From positions 572,815,469 to 572,879,468 of the forward strand of contig CM046876.1 in NCBI GenBank assembly GCA_025667525.1: a stretch of DNA of 64,000 nt, in the 5' to 3' direction. The position numbers and the translations under genes were made by a program. Under the pieces are notes generated by a model. The model was not told where the DNA came from and made no database searches. It saw only the letters and a program-made list of their open reading frames with translations. Shown here one piece after another: positions 24,901-34,181 of this stretch. The DNA is from Glebionis coronaria. Lineage: Eukaryota > Streptophyta > Magnoliopsida > Asterales > Asteraceae. Position 1 is the first letter of the stretch, and each line of letters opens with the position of its first letter.

Positions 24901-25448
24901 AACGGTTTCAAAATGTGAGAATTTTTAGTGTGACTAACATCATCTTAGAAACACCGAATATTTTCGACATAATCAAAAAGGGTTTTCATAAGGAGAGTTC
25001 AAAAGATAAAAAAGGAAAAAATCTTAAATGTGATTTAATTGATTTTTCTACAAATCTAACTCCGTCATCACCACGTGTTTTGAGTGCTACAAGCTCGTCT
25101 ACTCCTTTTGACGATGCTTTGTGTGGTTCTAGTATGAGGGAAGCCCCTTATGTTCCCTCATCCTTGTCCACCGAGGACGAGATATTCGATCCCGGAATTT
25201 CATGTAAAGGGAAATCTCGGTCTTCCACCGATGCAATAAATGGAAAATCTTTCTATTTGCTTGGTGCGAGTCTACCTCGAGTAGCTCGAAAGTTTGTCTT
25301 ACCAATTGTCTCACCCTTCTACTTCTCATCTATTTTCTTCAAACTCTTTGAGTTTATGGCACATGATGAAGTGGCGTTAAATTGTTTTTTCAGTGAAAAC
25401 GAGAACGCCATTTTCGACCCCGGTATTTTGCATCATCTAAGGACTTAG
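21993..25448 (+). CDS. E3 Gag-protease polyprotein (1,151 codons)
   Basis: Gag packages the element RNA and the protease cleaves the polyprotein in cytoplasmic particles. The likely true start is Met44 (22122, MITRNQAKRARK), because the first 43 codons include an A-run and are Lys-rich. Domains in order: retrotransposon Gag core (about residues 130-290, MLFPYSLDGPAKIWL, AWERFKEMLHECPHH, DTFYNGL); CCHC knuckle C356-x2-C359-x3-H363-x4-C368; Asn/Gln-rich linker; Lys/Glu coiled-coil-like stretch (about 470-545); aspartic protease with D748 in DLGAS and LILGRSF at about 819-825; acidic linker; and a C-terminal tail with IFDPG at 1064 and again at 1140, flanking a hydrophobic segment (about 1100-1122). 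There is no reverse transcriptase, RNase H or integrase. The frame is intact. Confidence 0.9.
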   Translation: MLSTKIHQNPKKLNIIKNAKKKKKFTKHPKRIFFAHLPFFVKFMITRNQAKRARKRLQKQANQETLIVEEPPIVEPIVEQEVVMANRTMMELLQAPTEGFGEAIVIPAILAENFEIKTGLMSMLQANKFRGHEKDNPHYHIRNFNRLTATSKFKDVPHDAIKMMLFPYSLDGPAKIWLEKEPPNSILTWTDLVSKFVNKFFPPSKTTHLKNEISRFVQRNNESFSMAWERFKEMLHECPHHDFTELHQVDTFYNGLNDHERDYLNAAAGGNFLCKTTNEALQIIENRSKVYNPRNTPSVANMGSSSSSQSSRSINALHDEANEENRFFDRFANLMSHWKAQEASNSASVKAVAKSCLSCGGAHDLSECITADGNTSCAYVATGTYYQNGQGSRQNQAPPNQNVNNYRNNNQGNYQSNTHNYNKGNYQSGNGQISNQNQNRDFQNTTQGFQNAHTKNLQGEFLDYAKANDAKFDNMQREMISLRSELKNELKNELANELKTHANKMEGNVQRLQQNQQKMELGQHEIKQELLKADARQSKFEDRMAKMFEAIMCKPSSSGGLPSDTINNPRGELKVVATRSGKTFKEPISRTSTSKEKEIEKEPEVMVEKEHVTIPRSTAHTTPTIEPIPIVEPEFPRPLPNDQPTPPLPYPSRRNKEKAQERNNYQFELFMKMFRDLHFNISFADALIMMPRFAANFKSMLNNKEKLQQSSSCSSVFLSRIPQKVGDPGKFLIPCAIQDVEECYALDDLGASIILMPLEIFKSLSLPALIPSNMSIEMADHSTILACGVAEDVFVKVGKFYYPVDFIVVDIPIDRKVPLILGRSFLDTSRALIDVHARKITLRFNEEELVINATQNSNLSHVYSIATLNHGDSTNVVCKEFSPRVLGNVAKNNLPFPPPVEVMSEKPTKKKPSILELKNPSPNLEHSFVKSVDKLPVSTKDLSDDEYVDPDGEVFFVDKRFENLPPPKPKRFQNVRIFSVTNIILETPNIFDIIKKGFHKESSKDKKGKNLKCDLIDFSTNLTPSSPRVLSATSSSTPFDDALCGSSMREAPYVPSSLSTEDEIFDPGISCKGKSRSSTDAINGKSFYLLGASLPRVARKFVLPIVSPFYFSSIFFKLFEFMAHDEVALNCFFSENENAIFDPGILHHLRT

Positions 25449-27680
25449 TCCTTAATACCGGTTGCTTTTTGGGCCTTGTTTATCATGTAAGCCCCATTGA
25501 CCAAACCATGATTTTCCCTAAATGTTCACATTTTGAGGGGATCGAGTCGAGCTCATGACTCGGTAATAAAAAACGAGGTGCCTCGTGGGGGAGATCCCAT
25601 GCTTATCTTTTATGCTCACTATTCACTAATAAGGGGTCTTGTACCCTTTCAACTCGTTGTCTCGTGGTTGTTTGTGATTGTGTTATCTAGATCATCATCA
25701 TCTACGATTGAAGACTCTCGTGTTCATTTACGTGAGCCTCCATCGTTCATTTGAAGAAGTTTTTCACGATTCCATGACATATCCTTTATTGTTCTAACAA
25801 TTATCTTTTAGCATACTTAATAAACGGCTTTAGATATATTGTTGATCACCCTTTCCATGCTAGATCCTAAGCATTCGATTCTTCGTCTCTAGTATGGGGG
25901 TGCTCCACCTTTAGACTCGAAACATTGAGGACAATGTTTACTTTTAGTATGGGGGGGTGAATAGGTACTTGCTTTGCTACGCCCTCACGCTTTCCAATTT
26001 TCAATGTTTTGCTAATAAGGCTAAAAATGGCCAAATTTTAAAATTTTTCTTAGTTTTCATAAGTGTTTTTAAGACACGTATGTATATTTTCCGATGGTAG
26101 AATAAGAGTTAATTTTTGACTTGATGGGCATTTGGAGCCATTTACGTTCCTTAACTCGCTCAATTCAAGTTTTGCTAGACTTTTATATAGGGAGCTTTAA
26201 AACGCGAAAGTCTTAATTCATACGGGTTAAGAACAAGAACTTTTCGCAAGTTCCTATAATTGATTCTAGAAAGTCACTTATCAAGGAAACTATAAAACGC
26301 ATTCTCTAAACTTGAAAAAGTCCAAGAAAGTGCAAGATCCTATAGGTGGCTTGAAAACCCAAAACTTTGATTTGATATAGTCTTAATGAAAGCTAATCCA
26401 AATTTGGCTTAATTTTGACTTGCATGGCTAAGTATTCACGAGTCTCTTTAATTAGAGGTCTTTATATAGTGAAGAACGAGAAATGATAGAGTTAGACAAG
26501 TGATCATGCTAAACGTAGAACATGAAAGTGTTCTTTCAAAAACTCATATGTTTTTAATTGTGGCTTTTTCTTCCCATAAGATCAATGCATTAGGAATAAA
26601 TCATAATTGCAATAAGTAAGGTCGTACGATTTGAAGGGTTACTTAGCCTCTAGCGCAAGATCGTTTAAAAGTTGCTCGGGGTTGAATAGAGTTCATAGCC
26701 AAGGCATAACTTATTGAAGCGGGACGCGAAGATTGGCGATTATCCAAAAAGGCCCTAACAAGGCATGAGGAGCTCTATTTTTGCTAAAGATCCAAAGATG
26801 ATGTCAAGTATCATTATTACTAAATCAATATGAAGGATCGAGACACACGACGAGAAGCAATTACTCCCCTAAAGAATGGAGAAAGTCTATCCAAAAAGAC
26901 CCTAACAAGGTATGAGGATAAATATATCCAAGTCCGAAAAGGATGCGGATCGTTGTATATCAAAATCCAAAGTAAAGATTAAAGAAAAATGATGAAGTCG
27001 TGGTCCTATATGAAGAATCTATCAAAAACGTCAAGTGAAGAAATTCCAAAATATGAAGAGAAGACCATTATTTCAAGAAACGTCTTCCCAAGATTTGAAG
27101 TATGAAGTACATGCCAAATATCGGTCCGAGAAATGTCTCAAATCGTGAAACGAGTTATGCCAAGATATGAACTTAAGGAGATACACGAGAAGCCGTTTTA
27201 AAAGATTTTATCCTTCGGCTAACTATTGATCAAATCGTGCTACTTTGCTTTCGGACTAATAAACTACTCAAATAAGTCAATATGAATCACTTGTGATCCA
27301 TGACAAATAGATAAAAAAATGCTAGTAACCCATTTCCTTTTATAATAACTAGGATTGCGGGGAGAAAAAGTATTACACAATTTGGACATATGAGTAGTGT
27401 TAGCATTGTGACTTGTACCAACAATGATCTTGTTTTTGCACTTAGCATGGAATGTATGACAATCAAGGATGAAGAAGTTTACTCTAAGGGACATTAACTT
27501 GTTTCTATTCTTTGACCCTAAAAATCACTTTTTGTGATGAAAATCATACATTATGTCTTTACACATCAACATAGTATGTTGCAAGTCTTTTTACTTTTCA
27601 ATAAAGGTTAATAAAATTAAACTTTGGTGATGCTTAGATACTTTATTCTAGCATTGCGTGAGGGCACGGCAATGGCTTAG
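25449..27680 (+). other. E3 3' internal non-coding region with a block conserved in E5
   Basis: 2.2 kb without a conserved frame. 26148-27262 aligns at roughly 85% identity by eye to the reverse complement of 45355-46385 in E5, although the two gag proteins are only about 40% identical in their core. Within it the phrase CCAAAAAGRCCCTAACAAGG occurs twice (about 26750 and 26894), as in E5. Small frames present in one element are broken by indels in the other, so the conservation is not at the protein level. Confidence 0.75.
25890..25958 (+). promoter_or_regulatory. E3 internal purine-tract copies around a stem-loop
   Basis: AGTATGGGGGTG (25891) and AGTATGGGGGGG (25946) copy the element's own terminal tract at 27679. 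Between them 25920-25939 forms a perfect 8-bp stem, AAACATTG-AGGA-CAATGTTT. E5 has the same stem-loop beside its own version of the tract. They may act as additional plus-strand initiation sites; this is inference. Confidence 0.6.
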
Positions 27681-27690
27681 TATGGGGGAG
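27681..27690 (+). promoter_or_regulatory. E3 polypurine tract
   Basis: TATGGGGGAG directly precedes the 3' LTR start TGATGAGATGG. Confidence 0.85.
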
Positions 27691-30600
27691 TGATGAGATG
27701 GCATTTATACATGATCTCATCGTTCTTTTCGGGCTTTAAATGCATAAAAATGTCATAAAATACCATATATATGCTTGTGTTTGTTTACTTGTGTATTTTA
27801 GGTATGGATATCGTGAAAAAGACAAAAGATCACAAGTTACAAGGGAAAACGGACACGAGAAATGAAGCTGTACAAAGAACCGGGCCCTAATCATGGAATT
27901 CTCAACAAAATACCTTGAAGATTTGAAGACAAACAAGATTGATCCTCATTTATTGAAGAAATGACACTTTAAACCCTTGTATATTCATAATTACAAGTTT
28001 GGTCCCTTAAGTTTGTCAAAATTACACAAAAGGTCCTTCAACTTTGAAGAAATGGCAAGATTAGTCCCTCAACAAATCAAAATTGCCAATAATGGTCCCT
28101 CATGAAGATTAAGATACATTGAAGACCTTTGAAGATCAACATTGTCCAAGATCAGTCCTTGAAATATCTCAAAATGGCAAATATAACCCTTGAAACACTT
28201 TTGTATAAAGTTTGTGCCAAAAGTGACAAATGGTGAAACGTTGATACATGTAAAATGGGCGCTGATAGAAGTTTGCATCCAAGTGACAAAAGAAAGGAAG
28301 GACAAGGGCTGAATGTGTGCATACTGAAACATTTAAACACACAAACACGCGCCAAACAACTCCACTCCACCAAAAACGGATCAAAAGGACAACTATTCAC
28401 CTTTACAGCCCAGGATTTACACAACTTAAAACAAAGGGTAAAATGAAATTACCCAGGCACACGTTTGATTCACATGTGCAGGAACCTATCCCACACACAA
28501 AACCCTCATCTCCACTCACTATGGACCCCACCCCAACTCCATTCCACCAATCAGCAAGCAACTTAGCCTCCAAGTCATGTGACGTGTCAAGATCAACAGC
28601 TGACAACATTTGCTTCATTCCAAAGCTGAAATGAACATCCAGGATCATTTTAAACAGCTCACACCAAGGATTCGTCTAGAAGGACTTAAGGACAAATAGG
28701 GAATTTCACATCTAGGGTTTATGAACAGTGTAGCATTGGCATTTGCCTATAAAAAGACTCATCAACATGTGAGAGAGCTTTTGTTCCAGTTTTAGGCTAT
28801 CAATCTTTGTAATTCCTTTTTAAGTTAAATAAAATTTGAATTTCTGAAATTTGAAATCTCTTTTTGATTTAGTTAAAAGTTTGGTGTTTGAGTAGCCTAA
28901 TTCTGAGTTCCATTTGATTGTGAAGGCCTACCTTAATCTTGTGGTTAAGGCACGTCTTGTTTCATAAGGTTTTTAAGGTTTGTAAACCTTGAAATCCTAG
29001 GTTCTGTTTTGGTTATTTTGTGTACTAACCCTTGACCATTAGCTAAAAGCTCTTACAAGCTTGTTGACACCAAGCTTGTGAAGGGATTAGAGCCCTTGGT
29101 TGAGTTGTTTGCTGTTTGTGTTGAAGATATAAAGTCCTTGAGGTTCTACTTTGAACCATCAACCAAGGCAGTTTGCATCATCTTCATTGAAGTACCTTGG
29201 TCTTGTTCTAGTTGTTGAACAAGGTCCAAGGAGCATTGCTGGCCTTCCTAGGATGTTGTGGAAGGCAGGTATAATCCCTTGTTAAGATTCCCCTAAAAAT
29301 TTCATGTTTATGACTGTTTTTGATTTGGTGCTTTGATTTTGAGTATTGGTGTTTGTGCTGGTGATTTTTGAGTTTGATTGTGTTATTTGCTATTGTTTAA
29401 GTGTTTTTGATCATTAAAATCAGTAGGTTATTAGTTAAAATAAGAAGTTTGTATGATAAGTGCTTGATTAAGGGTTGTTTAGGATTACTGCATAAGTCTG
29501 TCAACGTCTGATTTGTTCCTGTCAGCGTTTGATTTAGACTTGTCAGCATTTGTTGAATGCTTGTGTGTTGTATGCAAGTATTGGTATCTGCTATTTGGGA
29601 GTATTTGTGCATCTGTTTACAGGTTTTGTGGTCTTAAACACATTGATTCATAGATTAGCTCTAAAAACTTCATAACTTGGTAAAATTGGCTAGGATTTTG
29701 AGGACACCTAGATCTAAGCATAGGTTAAGGGTAACAAGTGCTAAATCATAGCTAATCACACCAGGGTAGAGGGATTTGAGGCTTGAAATTGGATCAAGTG
29801 TCAAGTATATCAGCAAACTTGTTTCTGCATATGTTCTTTGTTAATCAGTAACTTTTTATGCTTTGATTTTGTTATTTACTTTGATTCAGTGTTTGATTCT
29901 TGTTGCATTGTGATTTTTTCTAGCATTTAGGATTGTTGTATTGCTGCTTGGTTCTTATTTGTTTGCTGCTTGTGAGGATATTTGGGTATTTGGATTGCTT
30001 TGTTCATAGCTTATAAGCTCACTGGCTTATTGGCTTATTGATGCCAAAATACATCAAGTTTACCCAACTGGTAAGCTTTGATTCACAAGGTTTGCACTCA
30101 ATCCTTGACCAGCAGGGTGAAAAACAAGTCCTTACACTTCTTTAGGTCTGTCAGCGCCTACTTTGTTCCTGTCAGCGTTTGATTTCAACTTGTCAGCGTT
30201 TGACTTTTGGTCAAACTTGGTTTTCAGCTTATTTGAATCTGTTTTGCTTATTGGTACATGCAACAACTTAGTTTTTGTAATAGAACTCATTTTTCTTAGC
30301 TTAATATCAAGTCTGGAAGTTTACAAGTCTTTTGGTTAAGCTTTTGCTAGGAAACTAGCTCATTTGGCTTTTTCAGCCAGCTTATTTGCTTCTACAGCTT
30401 ATTCTACTTGGCTTTTTGTGATTTTATTGATTGATTATTCTTAGTTAAGCTATTTGTGAGCTTTTGCAACAAACTAGAGCTTCTGAGGTGCATTATTTCT
30501 CAAACCCGACTATTTTGTCGTTTTGTGGATTTTTGCTTTTCTATTTTTTGGCTTATTGAGTGTGCTTATTGGAAATTTCTTTTGACAGATCTCTTAAGCA

Positions 30601-31678
30601 TCCAAAAAGAGGGTTGTGTGTCAAATTAGAGCTTATGGCATTAGCTTATGGCTTAATGGGCTGAAAAGCCCAATAAGAATAAGCTTTGTGTTCAATAAGC
30701 TGTGATAAGCACATTTTCAGCTTTTGGGCCTTTAGAGTTTTGTTCTTAGAATTAAATTTTAAGTCAGATAGGGCTTTTCCAAGTCAATTGGGCCAAGTTT
30801 GACTTTTTGGGCCCAAAAGCCCATTTGTGTTGACTGTTTTTTGGATTTGGCCCATTTGAGGGCCCATTAGGGGTATTTTGGTAATTTCACTTTCATTTTC
30901 TGATTATTTAGGTTAAAATAAACTAGTTTGCAAGTTTTTAGAATTTTTCATAATTTTTGGATTTTTAATATTATTTTATTATTATTTTTAAAATTTCACT
31001 TTTTCCAACTTTTTACATTTTTCTTAGGTTAAATATATTAAAATAGGAATTCAACAACTTTTAGAATAATTTTATCACTTATAGATTAATTTTTATAATT
31101 ATTTTAAATTTTAATAGTTTTTAATTCATTTTAAATAGTTTTTATTAGTTTTAAAATTTCTAAAAATAGTTTTTAATCATTTTAGGTCATCTTAGAGGTT
31201 TATCAATTGAAAAATCTTTATTTGGGCTTTTTGATAATTTATTTGATTTTTAGGGCTTTAATTAGCATTTAAAAATTGAATATTTAATTATTTAAAAGGT
31301 TTGAAAAAGTTTTGATAATTGGTAAACTCTTAGTTTATTATTTTTGATTTTTGGTGAATTTTTGGTAATTTTTAGAATTTATTTTATTTTTGGTGATTTT
31401 TTAGGTTCTACGTCGTAACTTTCTAATAATGTTTTTGCTTATTTTTTTCTATTTTTTTTCGACTTCGTCATTTTCTCTTCTAATCCCCTTCTAAACCAAT
31501 CATTAATCACAAACATTTGGCAAGTTTGTCACACACATATACCTCCTTGGGAAACGAACTTACACACCATTAAGGGTCATTAACACTTGATTTTTCTTAA
31601 AGTCATTTGTTCAATACTTACCGCTCATATACGCTCTTTTGTTTTCCTAAACAAGAGGGGTGTATTTTACCTACATCA
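27691..31678 (+). repeat. E3 3' LTR (3,988 bp)
   Basis: Direct repeat of 17383-21370 with the same length and termini. The few differences seen are single-base substitutions (for example near 27862, 28659, 28761, 29482, 29641, 30394 and 31016). Confidence 0.95.
28748..28756 (+). promoter_or_regulatory. TATA box of the E3 3' LTR
   Basis: TATAAAAAG, counterpart of 18440-18448. It could drive read-through transcription into the C1 remnant downstream. Confidence 0.5.
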
Positions 31679-31683
31679 GAACG
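31679..31683. repeat. E3 target-site duplication, right copy (GAACG)
   Basis: Exact partner of 17378-17382. The C1 accessory ORF continues in frame from here. Confidence 0.95.
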
Positions 31684-32432
31684 AAACTATCCGATCCGCT
31701 TACAACTATGCATGTAGGCATAATTCAGGCCCTCAAGTAAAATCTGACTCTCGAATCAAAGCCATTCTAGGAGTGACAACTCAACCCAAGGTCGGCTACA
31801 ATCACATAATCGAGATCAAACTCAGAAGAGAAGACGACAAACACTACTCTATAATGGAGGGAGATTTTCCGCTTCTTCGTCTTGAAGACATTGAAGACAT
31901 GCTGCTGTTGATGACTCAAGATACGCTCAAACACTTGGAAGCTGACGAATACATAGCCCTGAATTCAGCTCTTCGTATGTACACACGAAGGGTTGTAATC
32001 AAAAAGAGAGTTGAAGACTTGCAACTTGGTGTAGAAAGTTATCAGAGGAAGCTGAATCTCACCGCTCCGTACACTGATGTTCCTACCATTCATCGCGACA
32101 AAAGTCCTTACACGAGTACTTTAAAACCAGTTCCAGGTACATTCTACCTAAAAGGATCTGGAGAAAAGAAATTCATGAGAATCGCCGAACTTCACAAGTT
32201 TAGTGACGGAACTCTTGAACATGTACGGGACACATTGATTCAGCTCAACAAAACCAGGAGACATCCAAAGGTAACCGTCAAATGGCACGATGGATACATC
32301 ACAAGTGCTAAATACATGATCGTGAAGATAAATGAGAAGCTGAGGGAGAGATGGTTAATGCGGAGTCTAGAACGATTCGTTGGTGGTAGACCATATGGAG
32401 GGCACCACAAGCTACTACAACGATCCATCTAA
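31684..32432 (+). pseudogene. C1 accessory ORF, segment 3 (C-terminal part, frame intact)
   Basis: About 250 codons open to the stop at 32430-32432. Landmarks are IMEGDFPLLRLEDIEDMLLLMTQ, RMYTRRVVIKKRVEDLQLGVESYQ, LHKFSDGTLEHVRDTL, RWLMRSLERFVGGRPYG and the terminal LLQRSI. This is the most conserved part of the Asteraceae transposon-associated protein I recognise in segments 1 and 2. No catalytic residues are evident. The ATG of the longest frame (31587) lies in the E3 LTR and is accidental. Without its N-terminal two thirds it is unlikely to be functional. Confidence 0.75.
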
Positions 32433-33392
32433 TGGGTCGTACCATCTCAGGTTAACTCCATATTGTTTTACTTGTGAATATGTAAATACTGTGAATATTG
32501 TGCTTTTGTGGCTTGATGTAGTGTGAAAATATGATAATTTTTCAAGAATTTCTCACGAGATTCTAAATCTTTCAAAATATATCATATTCAAGCACTACAA
32601 CTAACCCTCATTAATTTGAGGGGGAGCGTTAACATGTTCTATGGCCATCAATCGATTTCATTTTGTTACCCAAAGACCGGTTAATCCATTAATATCCAAA
32701 ATATTAGTGATTAACATTTTGGATAAGGGGAGAAAATGGAATTAAGGAAACTTGATAATATATTTGGCTAATTATGAAAAAGACTTCAAGTACAAATCAC
32801 CTTAATATGTGTGTGGCACATGTTAAGGGGAGCCTTTTTGATAATAAAAAACTCTTAAGACACAAAAACTTTGATATTTATATCACATGTATCTTAAGTG
32901 ATTTTTTCAAGGATTTTTTTTCATGGTGACAAGTACTTACCCAAAACACACTTTATTCACGACGGATTTTGGTGACAAAAGGGTGGTAGGATTAGGTACT
33001 ATTCCAATGATTCGTCCAGAACCGGAGGAATCTTCCCAAGGACAATTCCATAGTTAGAAAATATAAGTCTTAGGAAAGATGGGGAATGGATGATGAATGT
33101 AGCAGAATGACGCCAATATTGATGCTAGCACTGGAACAATCACAACAAGGTGCTAGTAATGATGTATTGGTAAGAATTGAAGGGGTTGAAGAATGAAAAA
33201 TAAATGTAAAGATAAAGGGTGTAAAGAAAGAAGCCCTCTTTACAACTTAGGCAAAAACCGGGTCAACACATCTTAAAGACAATTAAGTATCATAGACCCA
33301 GTGATGCGATGCACAACCCCTCCCAGCTAACTCAAGTATCTCTCAAAAGATATTTGTTTTAATGTCACGGAGTTCAACACATTATCTATTGG

Positions 33393-33411
33393 TTTATTCA
33401 CTCCGAATAAA
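33393..33411. other. Isolated 7-bp stem-loop in the C1 3' region
   Basis: TTTATTC (33393-33399) pairs perfectly with GAATAAA (33405-33411) around the loop ACTCC. It lies about 190 bases upstream of the first hairpin of the duplicated unit. Confidence 0.5.
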
Positions 33412-33563
33412 TTGATATTGAAAAGGTGGCAGTCCTCTCCAGCCTCCGCTCACTAAATCAAAATGCACCATTGAGTCTAGAGCCAAGAGATCGTTAAAAG
33501 TCTCATTAGGACATTTTTTCAAAGTAAGAAGATTTTATGAGTCCTACACAATAATCTTGTATT

Positions 33564-33950
33564 CTTGCCAGAACATCCGAGTAATACGAAAGTATTACTA
33601 TGAAGATGGAAATCCTGCTTGAGCCAACATCAAACAAGCTCATGGTAGGTGACACGTGAGGTTCTTTAAGAACCAATCTTGTGATAATTGGAAAGAAACG
33701 ATGGTTTGACTCTTAATTGAGATTAAACTTGTTCCAGGGCCTCTACGCATTATCCGAGTGATCTTGCCAGAACACTCAGAGTAGCACTATTTAGTGTTCA
33801 CAGTGATGAGTGGAAATCCTTTCAGTGTCAACATTAAACAGCACTGCGGTAGGTGACAAGCAAGATTCTATATGAATCAAGCTCGTGACAACTAGAAAGC
33901 AACAATGGTGAAAATCTTTATTGAAATTCACTTGTTCTAGGTTTATGAAT
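33564..33950. repeat. Tandem duplication of a ~204-nt structured unit
   Basis: Copy A (33564-33762) and copy B (33763-33950) both begin CTTGCCAGAACA and share CAACATYAAACA, GGTAGGTGACA and ACTTGTTC. Each has four hairpins at the same offsets: A 33580-33587/33592-33599, 33620-33624/33638-33642, 33660-33664/33670-33674, 33704-33709/33723-33728; B 33783-33789/33792-33798, 33823-33827/33842-33846, 33864-33868/33874-33878, 33908-33912/33927-33931. Arm sequences differ between copies while pairing is kept. Confidence 0.75.
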
Positions 33951-33991
33951 TGACGGCTTCAGTCACAAGGATATTTAATCCAAATGACTCA

Positions 33992-34181
33992 CTCTTTATG
34001 TTCGCAGTCAGCTTTGGACGGTCGAATAAAGAGAACGGGTTTACCCGCGAAATCTTGTCAAGGAGATCTTTAATTAGAGCTACCTGTCACAAGTACGATA
34101 TTTATTTATCGTCTAACGGTCTTCACCGACCAGAGGTAAAACGCTACCGAATTAGAATAAAATGTCAAAGCCATTTTATTC
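33992..34181. other. Further strong stem-loops after the duplicated unit
   Basis: CTCTTTA (33992-33998) plus TTCG (34001-34004) pair with CGAA (34023-34026) plus TAAAGAG (34027-34033). CGGG/CCCG pair around TTTA near 34036-34047. ACGATA (34095-34100) pairs with TATCGT (34107-34112). GAATAAAATG (34155-34164) pairs perfectly with CATTTTATTC (34172-34181). Confidence 0.65.

Larger units (their letters stand above)
17383..31678 (+). mobile_element. E3: Athila-like LTR retrotransposon with gag-protease but no reverse transcriptase or integrase
   Basis: A structurally perfect 14.3-kb insertion: identical-length LTRs of 3,988 bp, exact 5-bp TSD, tRNA-Asp-type primer site, purine tract, and one long gag-protease ORF. 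By eye the LTRs differ at about a dozen positions, so the insertion is young. The 2.24 kb after the ORF has no coding frame, so the element is non-autonomous for reverse transcription and integration. The gag sequence, primer site and AGTATGGGGG-type purine tract point to the Athila branch of Ty3/gypsy. It is inserted in the C1 accessory ORF. Confidence 0.93.

Noticed and set aside
25280..25350. Env-like gene suggested by the hydrophobic tail of E3 Gag-protease
   Set aside because: The segment is part of the gag-protease frame with no signal peptide, furin-like site or separate start; treated as a tail, not an envelope gene.
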